A stretch of DNA of 44,131 nt, taken from positions 1 through 44,131 of the forward strand of contig VGNY01000005.1 in NCBI GenBank assembly GCA_016865895.1, in the 5' to 3' direction. Position 1 is the stretch's first letter. Each line of letters starts with the position of its first letter. Shown piece by piece: positions 25,711 through 33,903 of the stretch. Made by a program: the position numbers and the translations under genes. The notes under the pieces were generated by a model that saw only the letters and a list, made by a program, of their open reading frames with translations, was not told the DNA's origin and made no database searches. Source of the stretch: Chloroflexota bacterium (lineage in GTDB: Bacteria; Chloroflexota; Dehalococcoidia; GIF9; UBA5629).

Positions 25711-25748
25711 TCTGTGTATAGTATAACAGATATATGCCATTATGTCAA
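25711..25748 (-). promoter_or_regulatory. Toxin-antitoxin promoter with overlapping operator
   Basis: On the minus strand TTGACA (25748-25743), a 17-bp spacer and TATACT (25725-25720). The -10 overlaps an imperfect palindrome (TGTGTATAGTATAACA on plus, about 25713-25728), a plausible binding site for the RHH antitoxin. Confidence 0.85.
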
Positions 25749-25761
25749 ATATGAGCCTAAA

Positions 25762-26277
25762 CTATCGGTATCTCTTCACCTGAAAGCGGTACAGCCTTAT
25801 CGGTTCATCAGCTGCTATGCCTGCCTTTGCCCGGCAGATTTCAATCTGTTCCTCGACGCTGTCCACGCCTTCAAGGTCAGGCAGCAATAAACCTCTTCTA
25901 AACCCGCACTCCACAATCACACCGTATTTCTTCGGGTCGAGCTGAGCAACGCTGTCTACCGGTTCCGGTTCGGTGAGGACATCCACGCTGTATTCCAGCT
26001 CATCCAATTCAGAGGCTTCAACCGGCACAAAGCGCGGGTCCTGTGTAGCCGAACTGATAGCATTGGCAACGATTTCATAGGCTATGTTCGCCCTGGTTGG
26101 CGCAAAGGTGCCAATACACCCCCTCAATTCACCTCGCTTCTTAATAGACACAAAAACTCCTGCCCTCGACCTCGTCTCATCACTTAACTCCTTTGGCCTG
26201 AGCACTTTACCACAGCGGACATAGCTTTCCACTGCCTCTTTAGCTAATTTCACTACCGGATGAAGCTGCTTTGCCAT
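25762..26277 (-). CDS. amrA: AMMECR1-domain protein (AmmeMemoRadiSam system protein A)
   Basis: 171 aa. It has the family hallmark LRGCIG ([12 protein letters not shown]), the [18 protein letters not shown] helix and [19 protein letters not shown]1 proteins are conserved in all domains; their bacterial biochemical role is not established. It is the last gene of the minus-strand radical SAM-MEMO-AMMECR1 set, separated from MEMO by 251 bases of repeats. GGCGGT lies 4 bases before the ATG. Confidence 0.93.
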   Translation of the reverse strand: MAKQLHPVVKLAKEAVESYVRCGKVLRPKELSDETRSRAGVFVSIKKRGELRGCIGTFAPTRANIAYEIVANAISSATQDPRFVPVEASELDELEYSVDVLTEPEPVDSVAQLDPKKYGVIVECGFRRGLLLPDLEGVDSVEEQIEICRAKAGIAADEPIRLYRFQVKRYR

Positions 26278-26299
26278 ATTACCGCCTTCTCCATTGGTT

Positions 26300-26518
26300 T
26301 TTCACACCGTCATTGCGATGCGTCCCGGGACTGGGCAAAATGTAAAAGTTAAATATCAAAAGGCAAAATGACAACTCAAAGTCAAAAAATAGATACATAT
26401 CTCCAACCATCCTCGCTTCCAAAGAACAAATAATTTTGCATTTTTATCTGTCATTTTGGTTTTTAACTTTTGCTCTTTGATATGTCCATTACAAAATTAA
26501 TCGCGCACTCAGAATGAC
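26300..26518. repeat. MITE-like D-type element with partial B-type fragments
   Basis: The left end (ATATCAAAAGGCAAAATGACA, from about 26350) is mirrored by a right end (TGTCATTTTGG... CTCTTTGATATG, to about 26484). This gives a small element of roughly 135 bp with imperfect terminal inverted repeats and no ORF. B-type fragments (GTCATTGCGATG, CTCAGAATGACAG) flank it. It lies between two genes of one likely operon. Confidence 0.65.
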
Positions 26519-26528
26519 AGGTATAAAG

Positions 26529-27332
26529 CTATTTTATTATTATCCCGGCATAGCCTACCACAGCGCTATAATCGCCCGATGTATCACCGCTCGTCTGATA
26601 CTTAACCAACTCCGCCTCTTTAGCCCCTAGCCCCTTAGCCGCAGAGATAAGGCTGACCACCGGTGCATAACCACACATAGATATATCTAGTTCGTCAACC
26701 CGCTTCAACAGCTCGTCCTCATCCAAAGCCAGTATAGCTTCAATAGCTTTACTATCCTTCCTCTTAGCAGACTCATGTGGCTCATAATGTGTCATGTCAC
26801 TGCTGGCCAGTATTACCACCCCCCGCCTCGACTCTTTGATAGCCCCAATCATCTCCCTGCCGATTTTCTTATAAACAGCGCCATCGCCATGAGCCAGGAC
26901 TATAGGCACTATTCTGACATTCGACTTAAAAAACTGCAAAAACGGCACCTGAACCTCAATAGAATGTTCATACTGATGCGCCGCAGAATCCTCTTCCAGA
27001 TAGCTGGAGGCAGCTAAAATCCGCCTTCCAAGTTCCGAGTCGATTTCTACATCACCCAAAGGTGTCCTCCACGCTCCTTTCGACATGATACTGAAAGTTT
27101 TCCCTCTACCGGTGTGATTGGGGCCGAGGATGACAAAGGTATCCTTGAATTTGATTCTGGATATTACCGCCCCGGCTACCGAGCCCGAATAGACATACCC
27201 AGCATGCGGTGAAACCAGTCCCACCACTTCAACTTTTTCCGCTTTGGGCTCAACCATACTTTCAATCATTCTCTTAAGCCCTGCCGGTGAGCCCGGGTAA
27301 AACTGGCCGGCAACAATCGGATTTCTAATCAT
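26529..27332 (-). CDS. amrB: MEMO1-family protein (AmmeMemoRadiSam system protein B)
   Basis: 267 aa from ATG 27332 (a GTG one codon upstream is possible), with AGGAGGG 7 bases ahead. MEMO fold markers: RNPIVAGQFYPGSP, VSPHAGYVYSG, ILGPNHTGRG, the EHSIEVQVPFLQ segment, SSDMTHYEP and the end YQTSGDTSGDYSAVVGYAG. These keep the His/Asp/Cys metal-site positions of the extradiol-dioxygenase-like superfamily. Function in bacteria is unproven. It is directly downstream of the radical SAM gene (20 bases). Confidence 0.94.
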   Translation of the reverse strand: MIRNPIVAGQFYPGSPAGLKRMIESMVEPKAEKVEVVGLVSPHAGYVYSGSVAGAVISRIKFKDTFVILGPNHTGRGKTFSIMSKGAWRTPLGDVEIDSELGRRILAASSYLEEDSAAHQYEHSIEVQVPFLQFFKSNVRIVPIVLAHGDGAVYKKIGREMIGAIKESRRGVVILASSDMTHYEPHESAKRKDSKAIEAILALDEDELLKRVDELDISMCGYAPVVSLISAAKGLGAKEAELVKYQTSGDTSGDYSAVVGYAGIIIK

Positions 27333-27352
27333 CACAGCCCTCCTATACAGAA

Positions 27353-28372
27353 CTACGACCTAATATTAAGCTCGGCGCCGCAAAACTTACACTTAGAACC
27401 ATCAACGCCAATTACATGGATATCGTAGCCAAACCTCTGAATTACCACCTTCCCACAAGTATAACAACTGGTATTCTCGGCACTGTGGCCAGGGACATTG
27501 CCCAGATAGACAAAACGCAGTCCGGCTTTCTTGCCGATGTCGTAAGCTCTCTCCAGGCTGGATACCGAAGTCGGCGGCAGGTGCATCAAGTTATGGTGAG
27601 GGTAGAACCGCGTTACATGCCATGGCGTCAGTTCCCCTAGTTCATCCTGCATCCATCTAGCGATGCCGTGTAACTGCTGCTCATCGTCGTTCATCGTCGG
27701 AATCACATTGGTCACCACCTCAACATGCATGCCCCATTTCTGCTGCGCTCTCTGAGCCACATCAAGAATACCCCGCCACCGTGGGATTTTGGCCAAGTCT
27801 CGATATAAGGCATCAGAAAAGCCTTTAATATCAACCCGCCAGGCATCGAGATAAGGCCCAATTGTATCCAAGGCCTCTGGTGTAATATAACCATTTGTCA
27901 CATACCCCGTGTAGAGTCCGTTCTTTTTAGCCAATTTCGCAGAATCCAGGGTATATTCGAACCAGATGCTCGGCTCATTATATGTCCAGGTGATGCCTCC
28001 GCAACCCCGCTGTCTAGCCAGCCTCACTGCATCTTCTGGTATTATCTTGCGTGACTCCTCTGCCATCTCGGATGGTTGCTCAACACAAGAAATCTGCCAG
28101 TTCTGGCAGTGCCTACAATGGAAATTACAACCCCAGGTGCCTAGAGACAGAGCCAGGCTACCCGGGAAAAAGTGAAACAGCGGCTTTTTCTCAATAGGGT
28201 CAACAGCTACTGAAGAAGCCAGGGCATAGTTAAGGACATAAAGGACACCGCCATCATTCCGCCGCACCCGGCAAACTCCGAACTTACCTGGTCCGATAAC
28301 ACAGCGCCACTGGCAGACATTGCAACGCACCCTAGAATCAGGAAGCTTATCGTAAAGCAACGCCTCGTGCAT
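27353..28372 (-). CDS. amrS: AmmeMemoRadiSam system radical SAM enzyme
   Basis: 339 aa from ATG 28372. The upstream GTG at 28387 would lie at or before the predicted transcription start, so it is rejected. The radical SAM cluster is CNFHCRHC (about residues 78-85). An additional N-terminal Cys set (CNVCQWRC ... GVC, residues 17-34) and a C-terminal set (CYTCG ... CKFCG) could bind further metal. The family resembles pyruvate-formate-lyase activases but no glycyl-radical partner is nearby. It always travels with MEMO and AMMECR1 genes, as here, so the three probably act together on an unknown substrate. First gene of the minus-strand set. Confidence 0.94.
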   Translation of the reverse strand: MHEALLYDKLPDSRVRCNVCQWRCVIGPGKFGVCRVRRNDGGVLYVLNYALASSVAVDPIEKKPLFHFFPGSLALSLGTWGCNFHCRHCQNWQISCVEQPSEMAEESRKIIPEDAVRLARQRGCGGITWTYNEPSIWFEYTLDSAKLAKKNGLYTGYVTNGYITPEALDTIGPYLDAWRVDIKGFSDALYRDLAKIPRWRGILDVAQRAQQKWGMHVEVVTNVIPTMNDDEQQLHGIARWMQDELGELTPWHVTRFYPHHNLMHLPPTSVSSLERAYDIGKKAGLRFVYLGNVPGHSAENTSCYTCGKVVIQRFGYDIHVIGVDGSKCKFCGAELNIRS

Positions 28373-28391
28373 CAGCCTGCACCCCACCCTT

Positions 28392-28400
28392 ATTATATCA
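28392..28400 (-). promoter_or_regulatory. Extended -10 promoter of the AmmeMemoRadiSam set
   Basis: On the minus strand TG-A-TATAAT lies about 20 bases before ATG 28372. The -35 is weak. Confidence 0.6.
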
Positions 28401-28427
28401 CTCTAAACACGGGGACGTAATCACAGG

Positions 28428-28490
28428 GATGTAGTACGACCCTTTAGGGTCGCCTGGGTGGGGCGAGGCTAAAGCCTCGCACTACATCTG
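28428..28490. repeat. A-type palindromic repeat between divergent genes
   Basis: TGTAGTACGACCCTTTAGGG, TCGCC and GGCGAGGCTAAAGCCTCGC, closing in ACTACA, sit between two divergent promoters. Confidence 0.75.
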
Positions 28491-28562
28491 TAATTGTCTA
28501 TACGTTGTTTTTTTTCTGCCCACCAATGTACTGCCACCCATGTACGGGAAGCTGCCGAGCGC

Positions 28563-28591
28563 TAGACAATGCTCAAGACTTGGTCTACAAT
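28563..28591 (+). promoter_or_regulatory. Promoter of the acyl-CoA dehydrogenase gene
   Basis: TAGACA (28563-28568), a 17-bp spacer and TACAAT (28586-28591), each one base from consensus. The start near 28598 rules out the longer upstream reading frame and supports ATG 28622. Confidence 0.75.
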
Positions 28592-28621
28592 GACAGGAAA
28601 GTCACTTTTACAGAGGGAGTC

Positions 28622-29788
28622 ATGATTCTAGAACTCAATGAGGAACAGAAAATACTGCAGAAAAACGCCCGGGATTTCATGGAACGAGAGATAATACCCA
28701 TCGCCGATGAATATGACCGCAAGTACCACCCAATGCCCAAAGATATAGCCTTAGGCCTGCTAAAGAAGCTAGTACCTCTGGGCTATGTGGGGTCAACACT
28801 GCCGCCTGAGCATGGCGGCCAGGGGCTTGACCTCATCTCGTATGCCGTCCTGGGCGAGGAATTAGCCAAAGCTTATGTCAGCCTGGGCATGATTGTGCTA
28901 ATACAGGACGGCGGCGTGCTCCCCATACTGGTGGCACATGGCACACCGGAGCAAAAGGCAAAGTATATCCCTCAGATAATGTCGCTGGAAAAAATCTCCT
29001 GCTTCTGCCTGACCGAGCCTGACGTCGGCTCAGGGGCACGGGACTTGACGACCACAGCGGTACTCAATGGAGACCACTACATAGTGAACGGCACAAAGAC
29101 ATGGATAACCAACGGCGGCATCGCTGACCTGGCAGTCGTCTTCGCCTCCACTGACCGAAGCAAGGGAGCTAGAGGCATATCCGCCCTGCTTGTAGATAAG
29201 GATGAGTCGCCATTTACCACCCGGGAATTACCCAAGCTGGGCTGTCGCTCCTGCCCCACATCAGAGTTGAATTTCGAGGACTGCCGTGTGCCCCGGAGCA
29301 ACCTGATTGGCACCGAGGGTAGCGCCTATTTGTTAGCGCTGAGCGAACTGGCTAAGCTTCGAGTCGCCGTGGGTATTGGAGCACTGGGTTTGGCTCAGGC
29401 TTCTATAGAAGCTGCCATCAAATATGCCCGGGAGCGGAAGCAGTTCGGTCGCCCCATCGGCAGCTTCCAGCTCATCCAGGAGATGATTGCCGATATGGCC
29501 ATGATGACCGATGCCGCCCGTTTCCTCTGCTGGCGGGCCCTTTACCTTACAGGCAAGGGAGAGGTCTGCTGGAAGGAAGCCTCTATGGCCAAAGCCTATA
29601 GCACCGAAATGGCCGTTTTGGTGACATCCAAGGCAATACAGGTGCATGGCGCCTACGGCATCTCTGAAGAATACCCTGTGGAGCGATACTTCCGTGACGC
29701 CCGCACTCTTACCTTCCCCGACGGCGCCACACAGATTCAAAAACTAATCATCGGCCGTGAACTGCTCGGCATTTCAGCCTTCGTCTAG
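28622..29788 (+). CDS. Acyl-CoA dehydrogenase
   Basis: 388 aa, the standard length. It is an FAD enzyme that makes the alpha,beta double bond in acyl-CoA and passes electrons to ETF. N-terminal helical domain, middle beta domain (CLTEPDVGSGARDL flavin site, GTKTWITNGG), C-terminal helical domain (RKQFGRPIGSFQLIQEMIADM, GAYGISEEYPVERYFRD). The position of the usual catalytic Glu in YEGT-type motifs reads FPDGAT (Asp367). That is a conservative swap also met in some family branches, so the substrate may be unusual. GAGGGAG precedes the ATG. It neighbours coaE and, across it, a B12 acyl-CoA mutase, so a role in acyl-CoA breakdown fits. Confidence 0.92.
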   Translation: MILELNEEQKILQKNARDFMEREIIPIADEYDRKYHPMPKDIALGLLKKLVPLGYVGSTLPPEHGGQGLDLISYAVLGEELAKAYVSLGMIVLIQDGGVLPILVAHGTPEQKAKYIPQIMSLEKISCFCLTEPDVGSGARDLTTTAVLNGDHYIVNGTKTWITNGGIADLAVVFASTDRSKGARGISALLVDKDESPFTTRELPKLGCRSCPTSELNFEDCRVPRSNLIGTEGSAYLLALSELAKLRVAVGIGALGLAQASIEAAIKYARERKQFGRPIGSFQLIQEMIADMAMMTDAARFLCWRALYLTGKGEVCWKEASMAKAYSTEMAVLVTSKAIQVHGAYGISEEYPVERYFRDARTLTFPDGATQIQKLIIGRELLGISAFV

Positions 29789-29807
29789 AACACTTGAAGT
29801 AAGCCAT

Positions 29808-29847
29808 TTTCCCTCTCCCTTGAAGGGAGAGGGCTAGGGTGAGGGTG
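29808..29847. repeat. E-type repeat overlapping the coaE start region
   Basis: CCCTCTCCCTTGAAGGGAGAGGG followed by CTAGGGTGAGGGTGA (also found degenerate at 30600-30765 and 37009-37030) supplies the purine-rich ribosome-site region of coaE. Confidence 0.7.
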
Positions 29848-30438
29848 ATGCTCGTCATCGGCATAACTGGCAACTTCGGCACCGGCAAGACCACAGTGTC
29901 TCAAATGCTGGCTGAACTCGGCGCTGTTTTAATCAACGCCGATGAACTGGGCCATGAGCTTTATCAGCCAAACAGCCCAGCCTACAGAGAAGTGGTAGCT
30001 GCTTTCGGCAAATCCATCCTGAAACCTGATGGGGAAATAGACCGCCACAAGCTAGGCCAACTGGTCTTCGACGATGCCACAGCCCTGACCCGACTCAACC
30101 AGATAACGCACCCCAGGATATACAAAATAGTCCAGCAAAAAATAGAGGAATATCGCCAGCATGGAGTTAAGGTTGTCGCCCTCGAAGCCGCCCTGCTAAT
30201 CGAAGCTGGCTGGACGCCGCTGGTAAACCAGGTATGGGTTACCACAGCACCAGAAGCCACTATAATCAAACGGCTGAAAAGCTCCAGAGGCCTCACCGAA
30301 GAACAAATCCAAACTCGCCTCCGTTCTCAGATGCCTCAAGAAGAAAAGGCAAAGCAGGCTGATGTAGTCATTAACACCGATTGCCCCATGGACGAACTCA
30401 AGGCAAAAGTAGCCGAGCTGTGGCACAGCCTACCATAG
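29848..30438 (+). CDS. coaE: Dephospho-CoA kinase
   Basis: 196 aa from ATG 29848; GTG codons at 29839 and 29845 are in frame but fall in the repeat. It catalyses the last step of coenzyme A synthesis, phosphorylating the 3'-OH of dephospho-CoA. P-loop GNFGTGKTT (about 6-14), the INADELGHELY substrate segment (usual DAD/D motif), LEAALLIEAGW (usual PLLFE), and the lid RLKSSRGLTEEQIQTRL are present, as is the final VVINTD strand. It lies 59 bases after the acyl-CoA dehydrogenase gene. Confidence 0.93.
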   Translation: MLVIGITGNFGTGKTTVSQMLAELGAVLINADELGHELYQPNSPAYREVVAAFGKSILKPDGEIDRHKLGQLVFDDATALTRLNQITHPRIYKIVQQKIEEYRQHGVKVVALEAALLIEAGWTPLVNQVWVTTAPEATIIKRLKSSRGLTEEQIQTRLRSQMPQEEKAKQADVVINTDCPMDELKAKVAELWHSLP

Positions 30439-30439
30439 T

Positions 30440-30865
30440 CCCCTGCCCTACATCCTCTCACCAAAATCCCGAATCTCAATTTCCAAGCTCAAAACAAATT
30501 CAAAGCACCAAATACCATTCACCCAAAAATGTAAAGAATCAAAACACAAAAGGCAAAATGACAACCCAGAAGTCAAAAAGTGTTCCCCGCTAAATCGGGA
30601 TTGTTAATCCCCCCTCACTCTAACTCTCTCCCTCCAGGGGAGAGAGGACAGCTTTCCTCTCCTTTGATGTGCAGTCCCAGCAATCTTCTCTCCCCTGATG
30701 AGAGGACTATCACCTTAATCCTCTCCCTTGATGGGAGTCCCGATTAATCGGGAAAGGTGAGGGTGAATCCTTGCATTTTTACCTGTCATTTTGATTCTTG
30801 CCCTTTGACCTTTGATTTTCCGATATAGGCATTGTTTAGGGTTTAAGATTTAGTATCTGGGACTT
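30440..30865. repeat. Nested repeat cluster (C, D, E types), no gene
   Basis: C-type AT-rich units (30470-30520), then a D-type end (AAAAGGCAAAATGACAACCC, 30548 on), then E-type CTCTCCC...GGGAGAG hairpins with TCCCGATTAATCGGGA palindromes (30600-30765). A D-type opposite end (CCTGTCATTTTGATTC, CCTTTGACCTTTGATTTTCC) closes it by about 30820. The arrangement suggests E-type units inserted inside a D-type element. Confidence 0.7.
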
Positions 30866-30883
30866 TGCAGACCTTCAGTCCTG

Positions 30884-31327
30884 TTACCACTCCCATGCCA
30901 GCAGTAAGGCAAAGACCACCCCCAGTGCAGCTCCAGCGGCGACCTCAAATTTGGTATGGCCTATAAGCTCCCGTAGGCGTTGCTGGAATGCTGGATTTCC
31001 TTTGAAAAGCTCCTCCAGTATACGGTTGAGCATTGTGGATTGTGTACTTACCGTCTGCCGCACACCGGCGGCGTCATACATCACTAACAGAGCAAAAAAG
31101 GCAGTAACGGCGAAAAGGGCCGAGCCTACGCCGTTAACCAGAGCTACAGTTGTAGCCAGAGCACAGACCAGCGCCGAGTGCGCGCTGGGCATACCGCCCA
31201 TAGTAGTCAGGTAAGATAAATTCAGGCGTCTGTCTCTCGCCGACCCGATAATAACCTTTAGCACCTGAGCCAGACACCAGGCAGCAGCCGGAATGAGCAA
31301 CACCTTATTACTTAATACCGCTTCCAA
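30884..31327 (-). CDS. DUF212 / PAP2-like acid phosphatase-related membrane protein
   Basis: 147 aa from TTG 31327, which has a strong GGGAGGAG 6 bases ahead; a TTG at 31357 lacks one. The family is related to vanadium-dependent haloperoxidase/PAP2 phosphatases. Motifs: LTTMGGMPSAHSALVCAL (usual S-H pair), YDAAGVRQTVSTQ and the terminal GHTKFEVAAGAALG (family GHT.xEV). Four to five hydrophobic helices indicate an integral membrane protein. The substrate is probably a lipid-linked phosphate, by family analogy only. Confidence 0.88.
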   Translation of the reverse strand: MEAVLSNKVLLIPAAAWCLAQVLKVIIGSARDRRLNLSYLTTMGGMPSAHSALVCALATTVALVNGVGSALFAVTAFFALLVMYDAAGVRQTVSTQSTMLNRILEELFKGNPAFQQRLRELIGHTKFEVAAGAALGVVFALLLAWEW

Positions 31328-31454
31328 AATAGACTCCTCCCAGTAGGAACTCCACAATATTCAGGCTTCTCTGAAAGCTATAATTATAGCACATAGCCTA
31401 TAATCTAATTGCCTTATTGATGACGGCTAGTTGCTGTCTATCGACAATCCTTTT

Positions 31455-31552
31455 ACGTAGGTGCGAGCCTTCACGGTCGCCAATCACCAATCCACATGTA
31501 GCCTCGACCCTTTAGGGTCGAGTCCGGCGAGGCTAAAGCCTCGCCGCTAGGA
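31455..31552. repeat. A-type palindromic repeat reaching the end of the mutase small-subunit gene
   Basis: A degenerate unit (TAGGTGCGAGCC...) is followed by a full element: TGTAGCCTCGACCCTTTAGG, GGTCGAG, GGCGAGGCTAAAGCCTCGCC. Its edge overlaps the stop region of the minus-strand gene. Confidence 0.7.
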
Positions 31553-31963
31553 TTTGTGTCTGCTGGCGGCTAATTCTCGAACAGATTTGACTATGTCATC
31601 GGTTGGTGTCCCCGGCCTGAATATCCCGGCTACTCCTTTGCCCTTAAGCTCCTCGAGCTCCTCCTCCGGGAAGATGCCACCAGCAATAACAGGAACACGC
31701 TTAAGCCCCATCTCGTCCCTTACTTTCAATAACTTCGACAGAATAATCCCCGGAGAACCAGAGAGGATGCTCATACCTATTATATCCACGTCCTCCTGCA
31801 TCGCCGACTGAACTATTTCCTTTATGCCGACCTTCGGCGATGCCTCCAGGTATATCACCTCCATACCAGCATCCCGTAATGCTGCAGCCACAACCAGAAT
31901 GCCTCTGCTGTGTAAATCTAGAGGTGGCTTGGCTAAAAGAACCCTTATCTTTTCGTCTTTCAT
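31547..31963 (-). CDS. B12-binding small subunit of acyl-CoA mutase
   Basis: 138 aa from ATG 31963. It is a Rossmann-like cobalamin-binding domain: the signature LDLHSRG supplies the cobalt-ligating His (D-x-H-x-x-G), followed by SILSGSP and VIAGGIFPEEE (usual GG.IP). It is the separate B subunit of a split B12-dependent mutase, 33 bases downstream of the large subunit on the same strand, and would join it into an active heterodimer. Confidence 0.92.
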   Translation of the reverse strand: MKDEKIRVLLAKPPLDLHSRGILVVAAALRDAGMEVIYLEASPKVGIKEIVQSAMQEDVDIIGMSILSGSPGIILSKLLKVRDEMGLKRVPVIAGGIFPEEELEELKGKGVAGIFRPGTPTDDIVKSVRELAASRHKS

Positions 31964-31996
31964 GTGAAGCTCACTTTCGCAGAAATAGTTTGTCAA

Positions 31997-33646
31997 CTAG
32001 GACTCCCGGTAAATCCTGGTGATTTCACCTAAACTCATATAAGCCTTCACCGCCTCTATTGTGGGCGGCAGTATATTTATCCCGTTCTTACAGGCATATC
32101 TGAGGTTATTTGCCGCCTCCTCCCATCTCTTCTTGTCCCGCTCTCTCTTCACCCTGTTCAACCTCTCAAGCTGTTTTCTTATGAAATCCTTGTCTTCCCG
32201 CCATATCGGGAACGGGTATTTTATTTCTTCCACGTATTTGTTTACGCCGATTACCACACGTTCGCCACTCTCCACCTCTTTTTGAAATCTGTATGAAACA
32301 TCGGCTATCTCCCGGCTAACCCATCCGCGGACTTTGGGGTCCCACCAATCCCCCATGGAATTGATTTTGTTAAGGATGTCTCTGGCCTCACTTTCGAGCT
32401 TATTTGTCAGCCACTCTACATAGTAAGAGCCGGCAAGCGGGTCTATTGTATCCGCCACTCCCGACTCTTCCAGAATGACCTGATGAGTCCTCAAAGATAG
32501 CTTCGCTGTCTCCTCTATGGGTATGGCGAAACCCTCATCGGCGGAGTTTATGTGTAACGACTGGCAACCGCCCAGAACCGCTGACAGCCCGTAAAGAGTG
32601 CCCCTGACGATATTCACCAGTGGCTGTTGATATGTCATGGCATCGCCTGAGGTCTGGCAGTGGAACCGCATCTGCCATGACCTGGGGTCTCTAGCACTCA
32701 TCTCCTCTCTCAAAATCCTGGCCCAGAGCCGCCTCATAGCTCGAAACTTGGCTATCTCCTCGAAAAAATCCCTGTGGGAATTAAGGAAAAAGGAAATCCT
32801 GGGGGCTACCTCATCAACGCCGATGCCTCTTTCAGTGCATCCCTTTAGTACCGCAATCGCCGGAGCGATACCGAAGGCTATCTCTTGAACTGCAGAACAG
32901 CCAGCCTCTCTCGTATTTCTTACCGCAATACTAACTGAGTTCCACCGCGGCAGATTCCGCGTACAGTATTCCACGATATCAATGCATATCCTTTTAGAAA
33001 AGAAGGATACACCACCATAAACATCAGAGCAGCTTCCCATGGTGTGCCCAATGATTGGGTAATTCTGAAGAGTGCCGGAAAGATTCTTCAAATCTATGCC
33101 CCTCTCCTGAGCCACAGCAATCACCATGGCGAGTATGGCCGGATGTGCTGCGATTATGTTGATGCCGCCCTTTGTCATATCCACGTCTCTAAGCAGGTCT
33201 CTCATGTCCTGAAGAGTGTCAAGAGCCGTTCCTTCTCTGCCAACGAAGCCTTCAGCAACCTCCTCATCAGAATCCAGGCCCATATTGGTCGGATGGTCAA
33301 AGACAATGCTGAAGCCTGTCTGCCCGTGTTTCTCCATGAATTTCACCCGCTCGCTGCTCTCCATCCCACCACCGTAGCCAATTACCTGCCTCACTGTCCA
33401 CGGCCTCACCCGGTACATTGTGGTATATACGCCTCTGGTATAGGGATATTTACCAGGAAAGCCTATATCACCTTCACAATCGAGTCCCTCAAGGTCTCTC
33501 GGCGTATAAAGAGGATTCACCTTAATCCAGGAGAGGTTCTCAAACCTCTCTTTCCTCTCAGGCCTCTTTTCTATAGACCTCTCATACTCACCTTCCCATT
33601 CCCGGACTGTTTCCATTAACCCATCTTGCTCATTCCTGTCAGCCAT
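31997..33646 (-). CDS. Large subunit of a B12-dependent acyl-CoA mutase, non-methylmalonyl type
   Basis: 549 aa. The barrel domain matches the methylmalonyl-CoA mutase family (RPWTVRQ, SIVFDHPTNMGLDSD, GTLQN, PRISFFLNSHRDFFEEIAK, HCQTSG, GVNKY). Compared with Propionibacterium numbering, Y75, M78, R82, T85, R87 and Q197 are kept. Y89 is Val88, the succinyl-carboxylate arginine R207 is Gly204 and the thioester-binding H244 is Asn244. Loss of R207 is expected in mutases for non-dicarboxylic substrates (isobutyryl-, 2-hydroxyisobutyryl-, pivalyl-CoA). Loss of H244 is unusual even among those, so the substrate is not assignable. Radical carbon-skeleton rearrangement with adenosyl-B12 is the expected chemistry. 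AGGAGG precedes ATG 33646. It is paired with its B12 subunit. Confidence 0.92.
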   Translation of the reverse strand: MADRNEQDGLMETVREWEGEYERSIEKRPERKERFENLSWIKVNPLYTPRDLEGLDCEGDIGFPGKYPYTRGVYTTMYRVRPWTVRQVIGYGGGMESSERVKFMEKHGQTGFSIVFDHPTNMGLDSDEEVAEGFVGREGTALDTLQDMRDLLRDVDMTKGGINIIAAHPAILAMVIAVAQERGIDLKNLSGTLQNYPIIGHTMGSCSDVYGGVSFFSKRICIDIVEYCTRNLPRWNSVSIAVRNTREAGCSAVQEIAFGIAPAIAVLKGCTERGIGVDEVAPRISFFLNSHRDFFEEIAKFRAMRRLWARILREEMSARDPRSWQMRFHCQTSGDAMTYQQPLVNIVRGTLYGLSAVLGGCQSLHINSADEGFAIPIEETAKLSLRTHQVILEESGVADTIDPLAGSYYVEWLTNKLESEARDILNKINSMGDWWDPKVRGWVSREIADVSYRFQKEVESGERVVIGVNKYVEEIKYPFPIWREDKDFIRKQLERLNRVKRERDKKRWEEAANNLRYACKNGINILPPTIEAVKAYMSLGEITRIYRES

Positions 33647-33903
33647 CTCTATGTCCTCCTACCGAATATACAATTTAAGAAATATTAGCTCGTGCTTGAC
33701 CGCTACAATAATAGTGTCACCCGAGCGCCATGTCAATACACCCTGTTCATTTAGTACATCAGAAAACAGATGTTTTGGTCATTTGTAATTTGTTTGAAGC
33801 TTGAGATTTGTGATTTACCGGTTTAACGAGGGGTTGTAACCGCAGTTTTGTCCCTGTGTAAAACCTCTATAAAATCAGAAGTAGCTGCTCAGGAACCAGT
33901 TTG

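Noticed and set aside
28505-28621. N-terminal 39-residue extension of the acyl-CoA dehydrogenase
   Set aside because: The promoter lies inside it and the extension has no family similarity.
31997-33646. Ordinary methylmalonyl-CoA mutase
   Set aside because: R207 and H244 equivalents are Gly and Asn, so succinyl/methylmalonyl-CoA binding is not expected.
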